DNA from: Pyronema omphalodes
Lineage: Eukaryota; Ascomycota; Pezizomycetes; Pezizales; Pyronemataceae
DNA: 64,000 bases
Assembly: GCA_024516155.1 (NCBI GenBank)
Contig: JAJJXM010000015.1
Span: 888,824 to 952,823, forward strand
Direction: 5' to 3'
In this document: positions 1 to 10,037 of the stretch, one piece after another
Layout of the letters: the number at the start of each line of letters is the position of its first letter
Position numbering within the stretch: the stretch's first letter is position 1
Program-made: the position numbers and the translations under genes
The notes under the pieces: generated by a model
What the model saw: only the letters and a program-made list of their open reading frames with translations
What the model was told of the DNA's origin: nothing
Database searches by the model: none

Positions 1-1889
1 GCCATCTACTACTACCGGTAGGGGTGGTGGGATAATCTGGGCCGGGAGGGGGTCCGAAGGGGCTGGGTTTAGTAGGGATACGGGGAAGGTCCTGTGATGT
101 TTCATGGTCCCCGGTATATCCAACTCGTAGGCGTGGGATCCCATGGGCCGGACCACGGTGAAGGGGCCTAGGCGTTTGTTTTCTAGTTTCTTTGAGGGGC
201 GGCGGGTTCTGAGGTTGCGGGCGTCCCGCCATACTAGGTATCCCGGTTTGAAGACCGGCGCGGGGAGTCGTGAATTGTCAGCGGCCTCCACATGGCGGGC
301 TTGGGCCTATGTCATTTCAGAGCTTAGGAGGTCATGGATGTGCGACATCCTTTCCGCTACCTCGTTTGCTTTCACTTCTTCAGGATTGTCTGTCCTGATG
401 TCCAATTCGAAGGAGCATTTGGGGTGTCGGCTGTACACGGCGTAGAACGGGGACAGCGACGTCGTATCTGATACTTGATTATTTGCGGCAAATTCTGCCA
501 GCGGTAAGTCTAGGGAAGGAAGGCCGTGCTCGTGGCGATCTCGATGCCCATGCAATTTGCCAGGTGTTTCCAAAAGTGGGCAACAAATTGCGGGCCGCGG
601 TCGGACACTACTGTGTCTGGCAGACCGTGCAGTTTGAATACGTTTTCCAGGAAGAGTTGTGCGAAACCTGCCCCGTCTATCGTGGAGTGACAGGGCACCA
701 AGTGCCGCTGTTTCGTGAGTCGGCAAACGATCGCACATATTGCGTCTAAGCCATCTGATCTCGGGAGTCCAGTAACAAAGTCCACAGATATGTTCTGCCA
801 CGGGTGGTGCGGGACCGGTAGGGGTTTCAAGGTTCGATGGGGTGCGTGCCGGCTCGCTTTTGTTGTTTTACAAAGGTGGCAATTTCGGACGAATTGATCC
901 ACATCTTTTCGCATCGAAGGCCAATAATAATTCCTGGCGAGGAGTTCGAAAGTTTTTGCACGGCCGGGTGTCCCATGGTCGGGGGGTCGTGGTGATCTTG
1001 TAGTAGTTACAATCGTAGTTTGTCCAGTGCAGGGACCTAAAGACAGTCTCGATAGTACAATCTATTTACCAACGCGGAGCAGTCGGCGAGTGATATGTCC
1101 TTACAGATTTGTGTACCGTCTTCCAGCATTACCAACACTCGGTTTGGGAATGAATCTGTCTTGTAGCCCTCCTTAAACAGGAGGTCCACCTCGGAGCGTG
1201 CAAGTTTCATGGGCGGGGTCATGCACAATTGGAAGTTTTGTGGCTTTACGACAGCTTGCTGATTCGCTAGTATACGTTCGTCTCCCTCTCCCGGGAGGTC
1301 AGCGGCTCGTCTCGTCAGGGCGTCCGGTTTCCCTCCCAACGTTCCAGGTCGGTAGGTGATGACAAAGTTGAACCGAGACAGGAATTCGGACCAGCGTGCT
1401 TGTCGTCTGTTTAGTAGCTTTGTTGTCATAAAGTATTCGAGGTTCTTGTGGTCTGTCAATACTTTTATCGGGAAGGCGGAGCCCTCCAAGTGGGGACGCC
1501 ATTCTTCGAAACATCGAACTATTGCCAGTAGTTCTTTGTCGTAGATCTCATAGTTGCATTCTGCCGGGGAATGCTTTTTAGAATAAAACGCGACGGGATG
1601 TAACACGTTATCGTCGTCTTGTGATGATACTCCAGCGGACACAGAGTCAGATGCGTCCGTTTCTACTACAATCGGTTTCTCGTAGTCGAAGTGCTTGAGA
1701 ATTGGTGCTGAGGTAAATGCGTGCTTCAGTCGGTCGAAGGCGCTTCGCTGATCTTTACCCCAGGTAAAGGGAATTGCTTTGCCATCTTGCTTTTCGGTCA
1801 AAGCTGTTAGAGGGGAGACTACTTTTGAGTAGTCCTTGATAAATCGTTGGTAGAAGTTCGCGAAACCAAGGAACTCTTGGACCTGTTTC
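1..1889 (-). pseudogene. Ty3-1 copy A, pol 3' part (RNase H, integrase), broken
   Basis: Decayed minus-strand pol of the Ty3-1 chromovirus, running off the left edge. From right to left it encodes the end of reverse transcriptase, RNase H ([15 protein letters not shown] and LTDHKNLEY blocks, about 1690-1450), the integrase zinc region and part of the integrase core (SDRGPQF near 590). It is not functional. A stop codon replaces Tyr after YYRDCL near 1037, and frameshifts separate 1037 from 914. About 107 bp present in the other copies are missing near 508, which removes the DGQTERIN block and so the catalytic Glu of integrase. Copy B is inserted at 1889/1890, and A resumes at 8312. Confidence 0.9.
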
Positions 1890-2426
1890 TGTCACGGCAC
1901 ACGGCTGACGAGCCGTTGTGTTGTTGGGTCATCGTTGTGTTGTCGTGGTTGTTGATTGGCATCGTGCTGCTGTCTTGCCATGTTGTGTTGTGTTGCTGTT
2001 GTGTTGTTGTGTTGTTGTGTGTGCCGTGCCGTTGTGACTGATAGACTGAATGATGATGGATGACGTACCACGAGCTGGAGAGCTGTGGCGTCGCAGGTGA
2101 ATTGATGGAGAACGGAAGCTTCATGTAGCGATGTTGGATGACGGCCCAGCAAGAGTGCTGGCCGCCCCTTTGTACATAAGGAGGCTTGCCTCCCCGTCGT
2201 TCAGTTCTCCATCGAACGTCTTGTGTCTTTCCCTTGCTCCTAATAAAGACTTCTTCTTCCAGTCCTACGTCACTCTTGTCCTTGTCCCTGTTCCTGTTTC
2301 GTGTGCCGTCCGTCTGACGAGCACTTCGGTCCTTGTCCTGCCGTTCCCCGTCCCGGAACCCGCCTAGTCCCTCTTGCCGGTAGTGTTCAGTGTGTTCTTT
2401 GAACGTCCGTTCCTAGTTGCCTGACA
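1890..2426 (+). repeat. 5' LTR of copy B (537 bp)
   Basis: Starts TGTCACGGCACACGG and ends CCTGACA. A low-complexity stretch built from GTTGT/GTGTT units lies near 1915-2030. A TATA-like TACATAAG is at 2173-2180, the probable transcript start region ATCGAACGT is at 2211-2219, and a polyadenylation signal AATAAA is at 2242-2247. The putative R region therefore runs from about 2211 to about 2265. Confidence 0.93.
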
Positions 2427-2428
2427 TT

Positions 2429-2437
2429 ACGTTCGAT
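2429..2437 (+). promoter_or_regulatory. Putative self-primer binding site of copy B
   Basis: Two bases after the LTR the sequence reads ACGTTCGAT. This is not a tRNA-type site, because it lacks the TGG that would pair with a tRNA CCA end. It is the exact reverse complement of ATCGAACGT at 2211-2219 in the LTR, 38 bases after the TATA-like box and so where the RNA should start. This matches the self-priming scheme known for Tf1 and related fungal chromoviruses. The pairing is seen; the priming role is inferred. Confidence 0.6.
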
Positions 2438-2461
2438 CGAATAATTATTCAACCGACACGC

Positions 2462-2704
2462 ATGAACCCCACCGGTTGTGCCTGGACCTACTCATTAAAA
2501 CAAGCCCTGGAAACGCACACCCTAAACGAAACCTTTGGGATTCCCGACAGATTCGCTGGCGCAGTGCGAAGAACCATCCGACGAGCATAAAATAACTGCT
2601 ACCTTGTGGTCCGCTGGGAACTCCAGGACTACACTTACCAGGAGGACATCCGCCGCACCATCAGACTCAAGCCAATCCTCAGAGCCCGCCAGAATGCATA
2701 TTAA
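2462..2704 (+). pseudogene. ORF0 leader ORF of copy B, interrupted by TAA
   Basis: Homologue of the 80-codon ORF0 found between LTR and gag in copies C, D and I. It begins MNPTGCAWTYSLKQ and is cut after 42 codons by TAA at 2588-2590, where other copies read GAA or GAG. The frame is otherwise open to the family stop TAA at 2702-2704, which overlaps the gag start ATG at 2694. It is Arg-rich, has no recognised domain, and its function is unknown. Confidence 0.6.
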
Positions 2705-4040
2705 ACTTATCGACAAAGGACACTGGCAGCAAATTGTGAACGCTGCCGCCATGACCCAGTTCCCTGACGGCCATGAACCGCTTACTTTCACCAAACAACT
2801 CGCACAATCCATCTTAGACGCTCAGGACCACCCCACGGGTCATCTCTTAAACGACCTCGCGGAAACCCCCGGCTCCCGTAACAGCACTCGGGTATCCAGC
2901 CCTGTCGCCTCCCGCGCTCCGGAAGCTCCCACCCCTGCCCCTATTCCCCCTGTCGTGATCCAGACTGGCTCCGTCCAGGTTTACCCGAACGGCCCAGAAC
3001 CAGCACCGCGAGCCGCCGCACCCCCTACCACAGCCGCAGCCGCAGCCCCCGCCCCCGCTATAATCGCACCAATTCCAAGACCGCCCCCCCGAGACCCCGA
3101 AATCCTCCTAACTCCGGAGGAACAAGCCGATACGAATGAAATTCACTATTACGAGAAGGAGCTCACCCGTCAGCGTGAACTCATCAACGCGCTACTTGCC
3201 TCCCCTGGCATCCGCGTGACCGGAGACAAAATCTCGGATCCGCCAACCTTCGACGGGTCCAACAGGGAGGACCTCCGCCACTTTGTCTCCTTGCTTCGCA
3301 TCAAGTTGGTGAGCGACGAACTACGTTTCCCGACCCCTCATAAACGGATTTCTTATGCCATGGGCCGCCTCCGCGGACGTGCCTTGGATCAGATTCTTCC
3401 TTATATCAAGGAAAATGGCAACCGCTGGGCCCTCAACGACGTCGAGGACGTCATTAAAATATTACAGCGTACCTTTGGAGACCCGGGCGAGCGCGCAACG
3501 GCTCGTTTCAAACTACAAAATCTCCGACAGAACAACCGCGAATTTTCGGACTACTATGCAGAGTTCTCCCGCTTAGTCGCGGAGTCATGCTGAGACGAAG
3601 CCGCCACCATGGATGCCCTGCGTAACGGCCTGTCCCTCGAACTGCACGAAAAGTTGGTTGGTGCCCCGCCCACCACCACGATGCACGAATTTGTTGACCA
3701 GTGCCAAAAATTGGACTCCCAATTGAGAGCACTTGAGAACCTCCGCAAGCTGCGTACCAACCGCGGCCAAGTTAAACCCACTACCACCGCCACCCCCGCC
3801 ACCAGTCGCCCCACCCCCGCTACCCAAGCCACCACCGCCTCCTCCAGCAAGCAAACCCCTGCCCAGGGACCCCGTCAGAAACTGTCGGCACAGGAGCGCG
3901 CGACCCGCCTATCAGAAGGACGTTGCCTCTACTGCGGTGGCCTCGGCCACATGGCTGCTTCGTGCCCCGCCAAGACGAATGTTAAAGTGGCGAGCGTGGA
4001 ATTATTGGATACTGAAGAAGAGGTGTCGGGAAAAGAATAA
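2694..4040 (+). pseudogene. gag of copy B, with internal TGA
   Basis: Ty3/gypsy Gag, the structural protein that forms virus-like particles. The start at ATG 2694 is chosen because the protein is conserved from MHIKLID and this ATG overlaps the ORF0 stop. Visible parts are a Pro/Ala-rich linker, the capsid-like central region (FDGSNREDLRHFV, then RTFGDPGERATARF) and one CCHC zinc knuckle, CLYCGGLGHMAASC, near 3930-3971. A TGA at 3591-3593 replaces the Trp codon of ELGWDEA seen in copies D and I. The same stop occurs in copy C. The frame continues open afterwards to TAA 4038-4040, so this is a single nonsense change or, less likely, a readthrough codon. Confidence 0.9.
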
Positions 4041-4072
4041 ACCAGCTGCAAGAAGCTGGCTCTGCCGCTGGT
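4028..4072 (+). promoter_or_regulatory. -1 ribosomal frameshift signal, gag/pol of copy B
   Basis: Heptamer GGGAAAA (4028-4034) lies in the gag frame as G GGA AAA. A 6-base spacer containing the gag stop (GAATAA) follows, then inverted repeats ACCAGC (4041-4046) and GCTGGT (4067-4072). The pol frame is -1 relative to gag, as this signal predicts. The same arrangement is in copies A, C, D, F and I. Confidence 0.75.
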
Positions 4073-7000
4073 GGGAATATTATTGCTGATACATTGCTAT
4101 TATCGGGCGCAAGTTTTACTGGAAAGTTAGAATGCAAACACCTTGTTCTCTCCTGTTCCTTGTTTTCCAATAACCGCTCCGTGAAAACAGTAGCGCTCGT
4201 TGACTGCGGCGCCACTGGTATCGCCTTTGTTGACCGCAATTTCGCCCGCCATCACAAACTCCACCTAACCCCCCTATCCACCGCCTGAACGGTCGAAGTT
4301 ATCGACGGCCGCCCCGTATCCTCAGGAAAAATCACACACCTCGCCCAAGTAGAGTGTACCATCAACGGTCACTCGGGAATCCTTCCCATGTTTGTCAGCA
4401 AGCTGGGTCACTACCCGGTGGTGTTGGGTATCCCCTGGTTGAAGAAACACGATGTAACAATAAGCTTCAGTTCCAACACTGTAAGCTTCGACTCCCAATA
4501 CTGCCTAAGGAACTGCACCCCGTTGCCTGTAAGCACAACCGGTGTCGAGGTCCTGGACTCGAGGCCCCCTCCCGCTGTCCACGAGTCCGACACAAACCCC
4601 ATGCCGGAGTTAGAAGACTCGGTCCCCGACCCCCCGGAAGAACCCCCAATAGCGATCTCAAGTCTAACCATCTCCGACTTCAAAGAAATGGTAGAAGACG
4701 AAAGCCTGACAGTGTTCTCGCTATCGTTGGACGAGATCACCGTCGCCCTACAAGACAAGCCCCCCCTCACGGATGACGAACTGACAGACATGATCCCCGA
4801 AGAGTATCATGACTACCTCGATTTATTCAAGGAGGTCAACGCGAAGGAACTCCCCCCCGCACCGACCCTACTACCACAAGATCCCACTGAAAGAGGGACT
4901 CGTCCCCCCCTTTGGCCCGCTATACTCGCTGTCACGCAACGAGTTGCAGACGCTGAAAACGTGGCTCGATGAGAATTTGGAGAAAGGATTTATACAACGC
5001 TCCCAATCACCAGCCGCCTCGCCGATATTATTCGTGAAAAAATCAGACGGATCCCTACTCCTGTGTGTCGACTACCGGAGACTGAATGAAGGTACCGAGA
5101 AGAACCGGTACCCGCTGCCATTGATACAGGAAACGATGATGAATCTTTCCAAAGCTCAATACTTTCCGACCCTTGATGTCCGCAGCGCTTATAACCTTAT
5201 CAGAATGGCAGAGGGCGAAGAATGGAAGACGGCCTTCCGCACAAGGTACGGCCTGTTTGAATCGAAAGTGATGCCCTTTGGGCTCACCAACGGGCCTGCC
5301 GATTTCCAGGCATTTATAAATGATGTCCTGAGACCATACCTAGACCAGTTTTGTACGGCATACTTGGACGATATCCTCGTATTCTCCGAAACAAAGCCCG
5401 ATCACACCGCACACGTCCGAAAGATCTTGGAACGACTCAAACAAGAAAAACTGCACTTAAAGCCAGAGAAGTGTAAGTTTGTTAAGGCAGAAGTACAGTA
5501 CCTGGGCTACAACATCGGCCGCGACGGCGCGCGCATGATGGATTCCAAAGTAGCCACAGTGAGAGATTGGAAGGAACCAACCAATTTGAAACAGGTCCAA
5601 GAGTTCCTAGGCTTCGCGAATTTCTACCGAAGATTTATCAAAGACTACTCAAAAGTGGTCTCCCCGCTGACGGCTCTGACCAAAAAGAAAGATGGTAAAG
5701 CAATCCCCTTTATCTGGGGTAAAGATCAGCAGAGCGCCTTCGACCGACTGAAGGACGCATTTACATCAGCACCTATTCTCAAGCACTTCGACTACGAGAA
5801 ACCGATTGTAGTAGAAACAGACGCATGTGACTATGTGTCTGCTGGAGTCTTATCACAATACGACGACGATAACGTGTTACACCCCGTCGCATTTTATTCC
5901 AAGAAGCATTCCCCGGCAGAATGCAACTACGAAATCTATGACAAAGAACTACTGGCAATAGTTCGTTGTTTCGAGGAATGGCGTCCCCACTTGGAGGGCT
6001 CCGCCTTCCCTATAAAAGTATTGACAGATCACAAGAATCTCGAATACTTCATGACGACAAAGCTGCTGAACAGACGACAAGCACGCTGGTCCGAGTTCCT
6101 GTCTCGGTTCAACTTTGTGATCACCTATCGACCGGGAACGTTGGGAGGAAAACCGGACGCCCTGACAAGACGAGCCGCCGACCTCCCGGAAGAGGGAGAC
6201 GAACGCATACTGGCGAACCAGCAAGCTGTTCTAAAGCCACAAAACTTTCAGTTATGCATGACCCCGCCCATGCAACTCGCACCTTCCGAAGTAGACCTCC
6301 TGTTCACAGAGGGCTACAAGACAGATTCATTCCCCAACCGAGTGTTGGGAATGCTGGAAGACGGTACACAAATCTGTAAGGACATATCACTCGCCGATTG
6401 CTCCGTGTTGGAAAACAGATTGTACTACCGAGACTGCCTCTATGTCCCCGCGCTGGATAAACTACGATTGAAACTACTACAAGATCACCACGACCCCCCC
6501 ACCATGGGACACCCGGGCCGTGCAAAGACTTTCGAACTCCTCGCCAGGAATTATTACTGGCCCTCGATGAGAAAAGATGTGGACCAATTCGTCCGAAATT
6601 GCCACACTTGTAAAAGAACAAAAGCTACCCGCCACGCACCCTATGGAACTTTGAAGCCCCTACCGGTTCCGCACCACCCTTGGCAGAATATATCTGTGGA
6701 CTTTGTCACTATACTACCGACATCAGAAGGCTTCGACGCAATATGTGCGATCGTTTGCCGACTCACGAAACAGCGGCACTTGGTGCCCTGTCACTCCACG
6801 ATAGACGCAGAAGGCTTCGCGCAACTCTTCCTGGAAAACGTATTCAAACTACACGGCCTGCCAGACACAGTAGTGTCCGACCGCGGTCCGCAATTTGTGG
6901 CCCACTTCTGGAAACACCTGGCAAATTGCATGGGTATCGAAATTGCCACGAGTACGGCCTTCCATCCCCAAACCGACGGCCAAACAGAGAGAATTAACGC

Positions 7001-7763
7001 CGTTACGGAGCAATCTCTCCGCGCATACGTCTGTTATTTACAAGACGATTGGAAAAAAGTTTTACCACTGGCAGAATTTGCTGCAAATAACCAAGTATCG
7101 GATACAACGTCCCTGTCTCCGTTCTACGCTATATACGGCCGACACCCCAAATGCTCTTTCGAACTGGAAATCAGGACAGACAATCCTGAAGAAGTGAAAG
7201 CGAACGAGGTAGCGGAAAGGATGTCACACATCCATGACGTCTTACGTTCGGAAATGAAATACGCCCAAGCCCGCCACATAGAAGCCGCCGACAATTCCCG
7301 ACTCCCCGCGCCGGTCTTCAAACCAGGAGACCTAGTATGGCTGGACGCCCGCAACCTCAGAACCCGCCGCCCCTCAAAGAAACTGGAAAACAAACACCTA
7401 GGCCCCTTCACCGTGTTGCGACCCATTGGATCCCACGCCTATGAATTGGATATACCGGAAACAATGAAACATCATAGGACCTTCCCCGTGTCCCTACTAA
7501 ACCCAGCCCCTTCGGACCCCCTCCCCGGCCAGATTATCCCACCGCCCCTACCGGTAGTAGTAGACGGCGAAGAAGAATGGTTCGTGGATGAAATTCTGGA
7601 TAGCCGTTGGTCAAGAGGAAACCTGCAGTACCTCGTCAAGTGGACCGGCCATGACTCTCCAACCTGGGAACCGGAAACGAACCTATCCGAAACTGAGGCC
7701 GCTGAGAAATTCCACCAGTTATACCCAGACAAACCTTCTCCTCTCGTAGGAACTCGAGCCTAA
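4041..7763 (+). pseudogene. pol polyprotein of copy B (PR-RT-RH-IN-chromodomain), two breaks
   Basis: Pol of a chromovirus. Order: aspartic protease (VDCGATGIAF, about 4200), reverse transcriptase ([10 protein letters not shown] near 5360), RNase H (ETDACDYVSAG near 5815; [17 protein letters not shown]), integrase with HHCC zinc region (HHDPP near 6487, CHTCKR near 6602) and DDE core (VDFVT, SDRGPQF, DGQTERIN), GPY/F region and C-terminal chromodomain ([25 protein letters not shown], about 7579-7680). Breaks: a CGA-to-TGA stop at 4286-4288 and an extra C in the run near 4851-4858. From about 4855 to 7763 the frame is open. RT shows GPADFQ where other copies have APADFQ. Confidence 0.92.
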
Positions 7764-7774
7764 CGGGGGGGTAC

Positions 7775-8311
7775 TGTCACGGCACACGGCTGACGAGCCG
7801 TTGTGTTGTTGCGTCATCGTTGTGTTGTCGTGGTTGTTGATTGGCATCGTGCCGCTGTCTTGCCGTGTTGTGTTGTGTTGCTGTTGTGTTGTTGTGTTGT
7901 TGTGTGTGCCGTGCCGTTGTGACTGATAGACTGAATGATGATGGATGACGTACCACGAGCTGGAGAGCTGTGGCGTCGCAGGTGAATTGATGGAGAACGG
8001 AAGCTTCATGTAGCGATGTTGGATGACGGCCCAGCAAGAGTGCTGGCCGCCCCTTTGTACATAAGGAGGCTTGCCTCCCCGTCGTTCAGTTCTCCATCGA
8101 ACGTCTTGTGTCTTTCCCTTGCTCCTAATAAAGACTTCTTCTTCCAGTCCTACGTCACTCTTGTCCTTGTCCCTGTTCCTGTTTCGTGTGCCGTCCGTCT
8201 GACGAGCACTTCGGTCCTTGTCCTGCCGTTCCCCGTCCCGGAACCCGCCTAGTCCCTCTTGCCGGTAGTGTTCAGTGTGTTCTTTGAACGTCCGTTCCTA
8301 GTTCCCTGACA
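7775..8311 (+). repeat. 3' LTR of copy B (537 bp)
   Basis: Same length as the 5' LTR and nearly identical. It is preceded by the purine-rich GGGGGGGTAC tract just after the pol stop, the expected plus-strand primer site. It is followed by the target duplication GTTTC. Confidence 0.93.
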
Positions 8312-9211
8312 GTTTCAGATTGGTTGGTTCCTTCCAATCTCTGACTGTCGCGACTTCGGAGTCCATCGTCCAAGCGCCGTCGCGGCCAATGTTGTACCCC
8401 AGGTACTGGACTTCGGCCTTAGCAAACTTACACTTCTCTCGCTTCAGGTGTAATTTTTCTTGTTTGAGTCCTTCCAGGATCTTCCGTACATATGAGGTGT
8501 GATCGGGCTTTGTTTCAGAGAACACGAGGATATTATCCAAGTATGCTGTACAAAACTGGTCCAGGTATGGTCGCAGTACATCATTGATGAATGCCTGGAA
8601 ATCGGCAGGCGCGTTGGTGAGCCCAAAGGGCATCACTTTTGACTCAAATAGGCCCTACCTTGTGCGGAAGGCCGTTTTCAATTCTTCGCCTTCTGCCATT
8701 CTAATCAGGTTATAGGCGCTGCGGACGTCTAGGGTTGTAAAATACTGAGCTTTAGAAAGATTGATCATCGTTTCCTATATCAGTGGTAGCGGGTACCGAT
8801 TCGTTTCGGTCCCTTCATTCAATCTTCAGTGATCCACGCATAAACGTAAGGATCCATCCTATTTCTTCACCAATAATATCGGCGAGGCGGCTGATGATTG
8901 AGAGCGTTGTATAAAGCCATTTTCCAAATTCTCATCTAGCCAAATCTTCCTACCAGCGGCAGAGCCATCTTCCTGCGGCTGGTTTAGTCTTTTCCCGAAA
9001 CATCTTCTTCACTATCCAATAATTCAACACTTGCAACTTTGACATTCGTCTTTCCGGGGCACGAGGCTGCCATGTGGCCGAGGCCACCGCAGTAGAGGCA
9101 ACGTCCTTTTAACAGACGGGTAGCGTGTTCTTGTGCTGATAGTTTCTGGCGGGGTCCCTGGGCCGTGGTCTGTTTGCTAGAAGAGGCAGTGGTTCACTTG
9201 GTAGCAGGGTT
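8312..9211 (-). pseudogene. Ty3-1 copy A, RT and gag 3' remnant
   Basis: Continuation of copy A beyond inserted copy B. Minus-strand RT reads from about 8930 down to 8312. The active site is TAYLDNILVF (about 8548) instead of YLDD, so a catalytic Asp is lost. Frameshifts and stops lie in 8637-8935. Near 8940 the sequence jumps straight to the gag end, so protease and the pol N-terminus are deleted. The gag remnant (8942-9211) keeps the frameshift heptamer (8990-8996) and a zinc knuckle (about 9050-9100). It ends where the E LTR begins. Confidence 0.85.
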
Positions 9212-9241
9212 GGGTCACGGCACACGGCTGACGAGCCGTTC
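9212..9241 (+). repeat. First 30 bases of copy E 5' LTR
   Basis: Matches the LTR start (GTCACGGCACACGGCTGACG and onward) and is cut by copy C. It ends in CGTTC (9237-9241), which is repeated at 22036-22040 after copy C. The rest of this LTR is at 22041-22542. Confidence 0.85.
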
Positions 9242-9759
9242 TGTCACGGCAGACGGCTGACGAGCCGTTGTGTTGTTGCGTTGTCGTTGTTGTTGTCGAC
9301 ATCGTGCCGTTGTCTTGCCGCGTTGTGTTGTGTTGTCGTTGTGTTGTTGTGTGTGCCGTGCCGTTGTGATTGATAGACTGATTGATGATGGATGACGTAC
9401 CATGAGCTGGAGAGCTGTGGCGTCGCAGGTGAATTGATGGAGAACGGAAGCTTTCATATAGCGATGTTGGATGACGGCCCGGCAAGAGTGCTGGCCGCCC
9501 CTTTGTACATAAGGAGGCTTGCCTCCCCGTTGTCGAGTTCTCCATCGAACGTCTTGTGTCTTTCCCTTGTCCTTAATAAAGACTTCTCCTTTCAGTCCCA
9601 CGTCATTCTTGTCCTTGTCCCTGTCCCTGTTTCGTATGCCGTCTGTCTGACGAGCACTTCGGTCCTTGCCCTTCTGTTGCCCGTCCTGGAACCCGCCTTG
9701 TCCCCCTTGCCGGTAGTGTTCAGTGTGTTCTTTGAACGTCCGTTCCTAGTTCCCTGACA
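9242..9759 (+). repeat. 5' LTR of copy C (518 bp)
   Basis: TGTCA to TGACA ends. Shorter than the B LTR mainly in the GTTGT-rich tract. AATAAA is near 9575. The following bases ACGTTCGAT again complement ATCGAACGT inside the LTR (near 9543). Confidence 0.93.
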
Positions 9760-9794
9760 TTACGTTCGATCGAATAATTATTCAACCAACACGC

Positions 9795-10037
9795 ATGAAC
9801 CCCACCGGTTCTGCTTGGACACACGCCTTAAAACAAGCCCTGGAAACTCACACCCTAAACGAGACCTTCGGGATTTCCGACCGATTCGCTGGCGCAGTGC
9901 GAAGAACCATCCGAAGAGCAGAAAATCAATGCTACCTTGTGGTCCGCTGGGAACTCCAGGACTACACTTACCAGGAGCACGTCCGCCACACCATCAGACT
10001 CAAGCCAATCCTCCGAGCCCGCCAGAATGCACGTTAA
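9795..10037 (+). CDS. ORF0, conserved 80-aa leader ORF of copy C
   Basis: Open 80-codon frame from ATG 9795 to TAA 10035-10037, 35 bases after the LTR. It begins MNPTGSAWTHALKQ and ends PILRARQNAR. It is basic (many Arg), with a WELQDYTYQEHVR stretch near residue 53. No domain is recognised. The same protein is encoded at the same place in copies D and I (and broken in B and E), with mostly conservative differences. Its stop lies inside the gag start region: gag ATG is at 10027, an 11-base overlap. It could be a separate small protein, a regulatory upstream ORF, or an N-terminal part of Gag made by recoding. I cannot decide between these. Confidence 0.6.
   Translation: MNPTGSAWTHALKQALETHTLNETFGISDRFAGAVRRTIRRAENQCYLVVRWELQDYTYQEHVRHTIRLKPILRARQNAR

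Larger units (their letters stand above)
1890..8311 (+). mobile_element. Ty3/gypsy chromovirus Ty3-1, copy B (complete, nested in A)
   Basis: Complete LTR retrotransposon of 6422 bp. It has two 537-bp LTRs beginning TGTCA and ending TGACA, a leader ORF, gag, then protease-RT-RNase H-integrase-chromodomain. It is flanked by the 5-bp direct repeat GTTTC (1885-1889 and 8312-8316). Removing the element and one repeat restores the pol sequence of minus-strand copy A, so the insertion event is proven by the sequence. The two LTRs differ at about four positions by eye, so B is fairly young. Its genes carry a gag stop, a protease-region stop and one pol frameshift. Confidence 0.95.

Noticed and set aside
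1819..2367. Frames inside the Ty3-1 LTR (Gln/Thr/His-rich, about 100 codons, both strands).
   Set aside because: Low-complexity LTR sequence. They recur wherever the LTR does and lack any coding signature.
2427..2445. tRNA primer binding site after the LTR.
   Set aside because: No TGG at the expected position. The sequence instead pairs with the LTR start region.
3554..3854. Gly-rich antisense frames opposite gag (and similar at 10887-11198, 17094-17366, 60289-60585).
   Set aside because: Shadow frames produced by the Pro/Thr codons of gag on the other strand, with no independent support.
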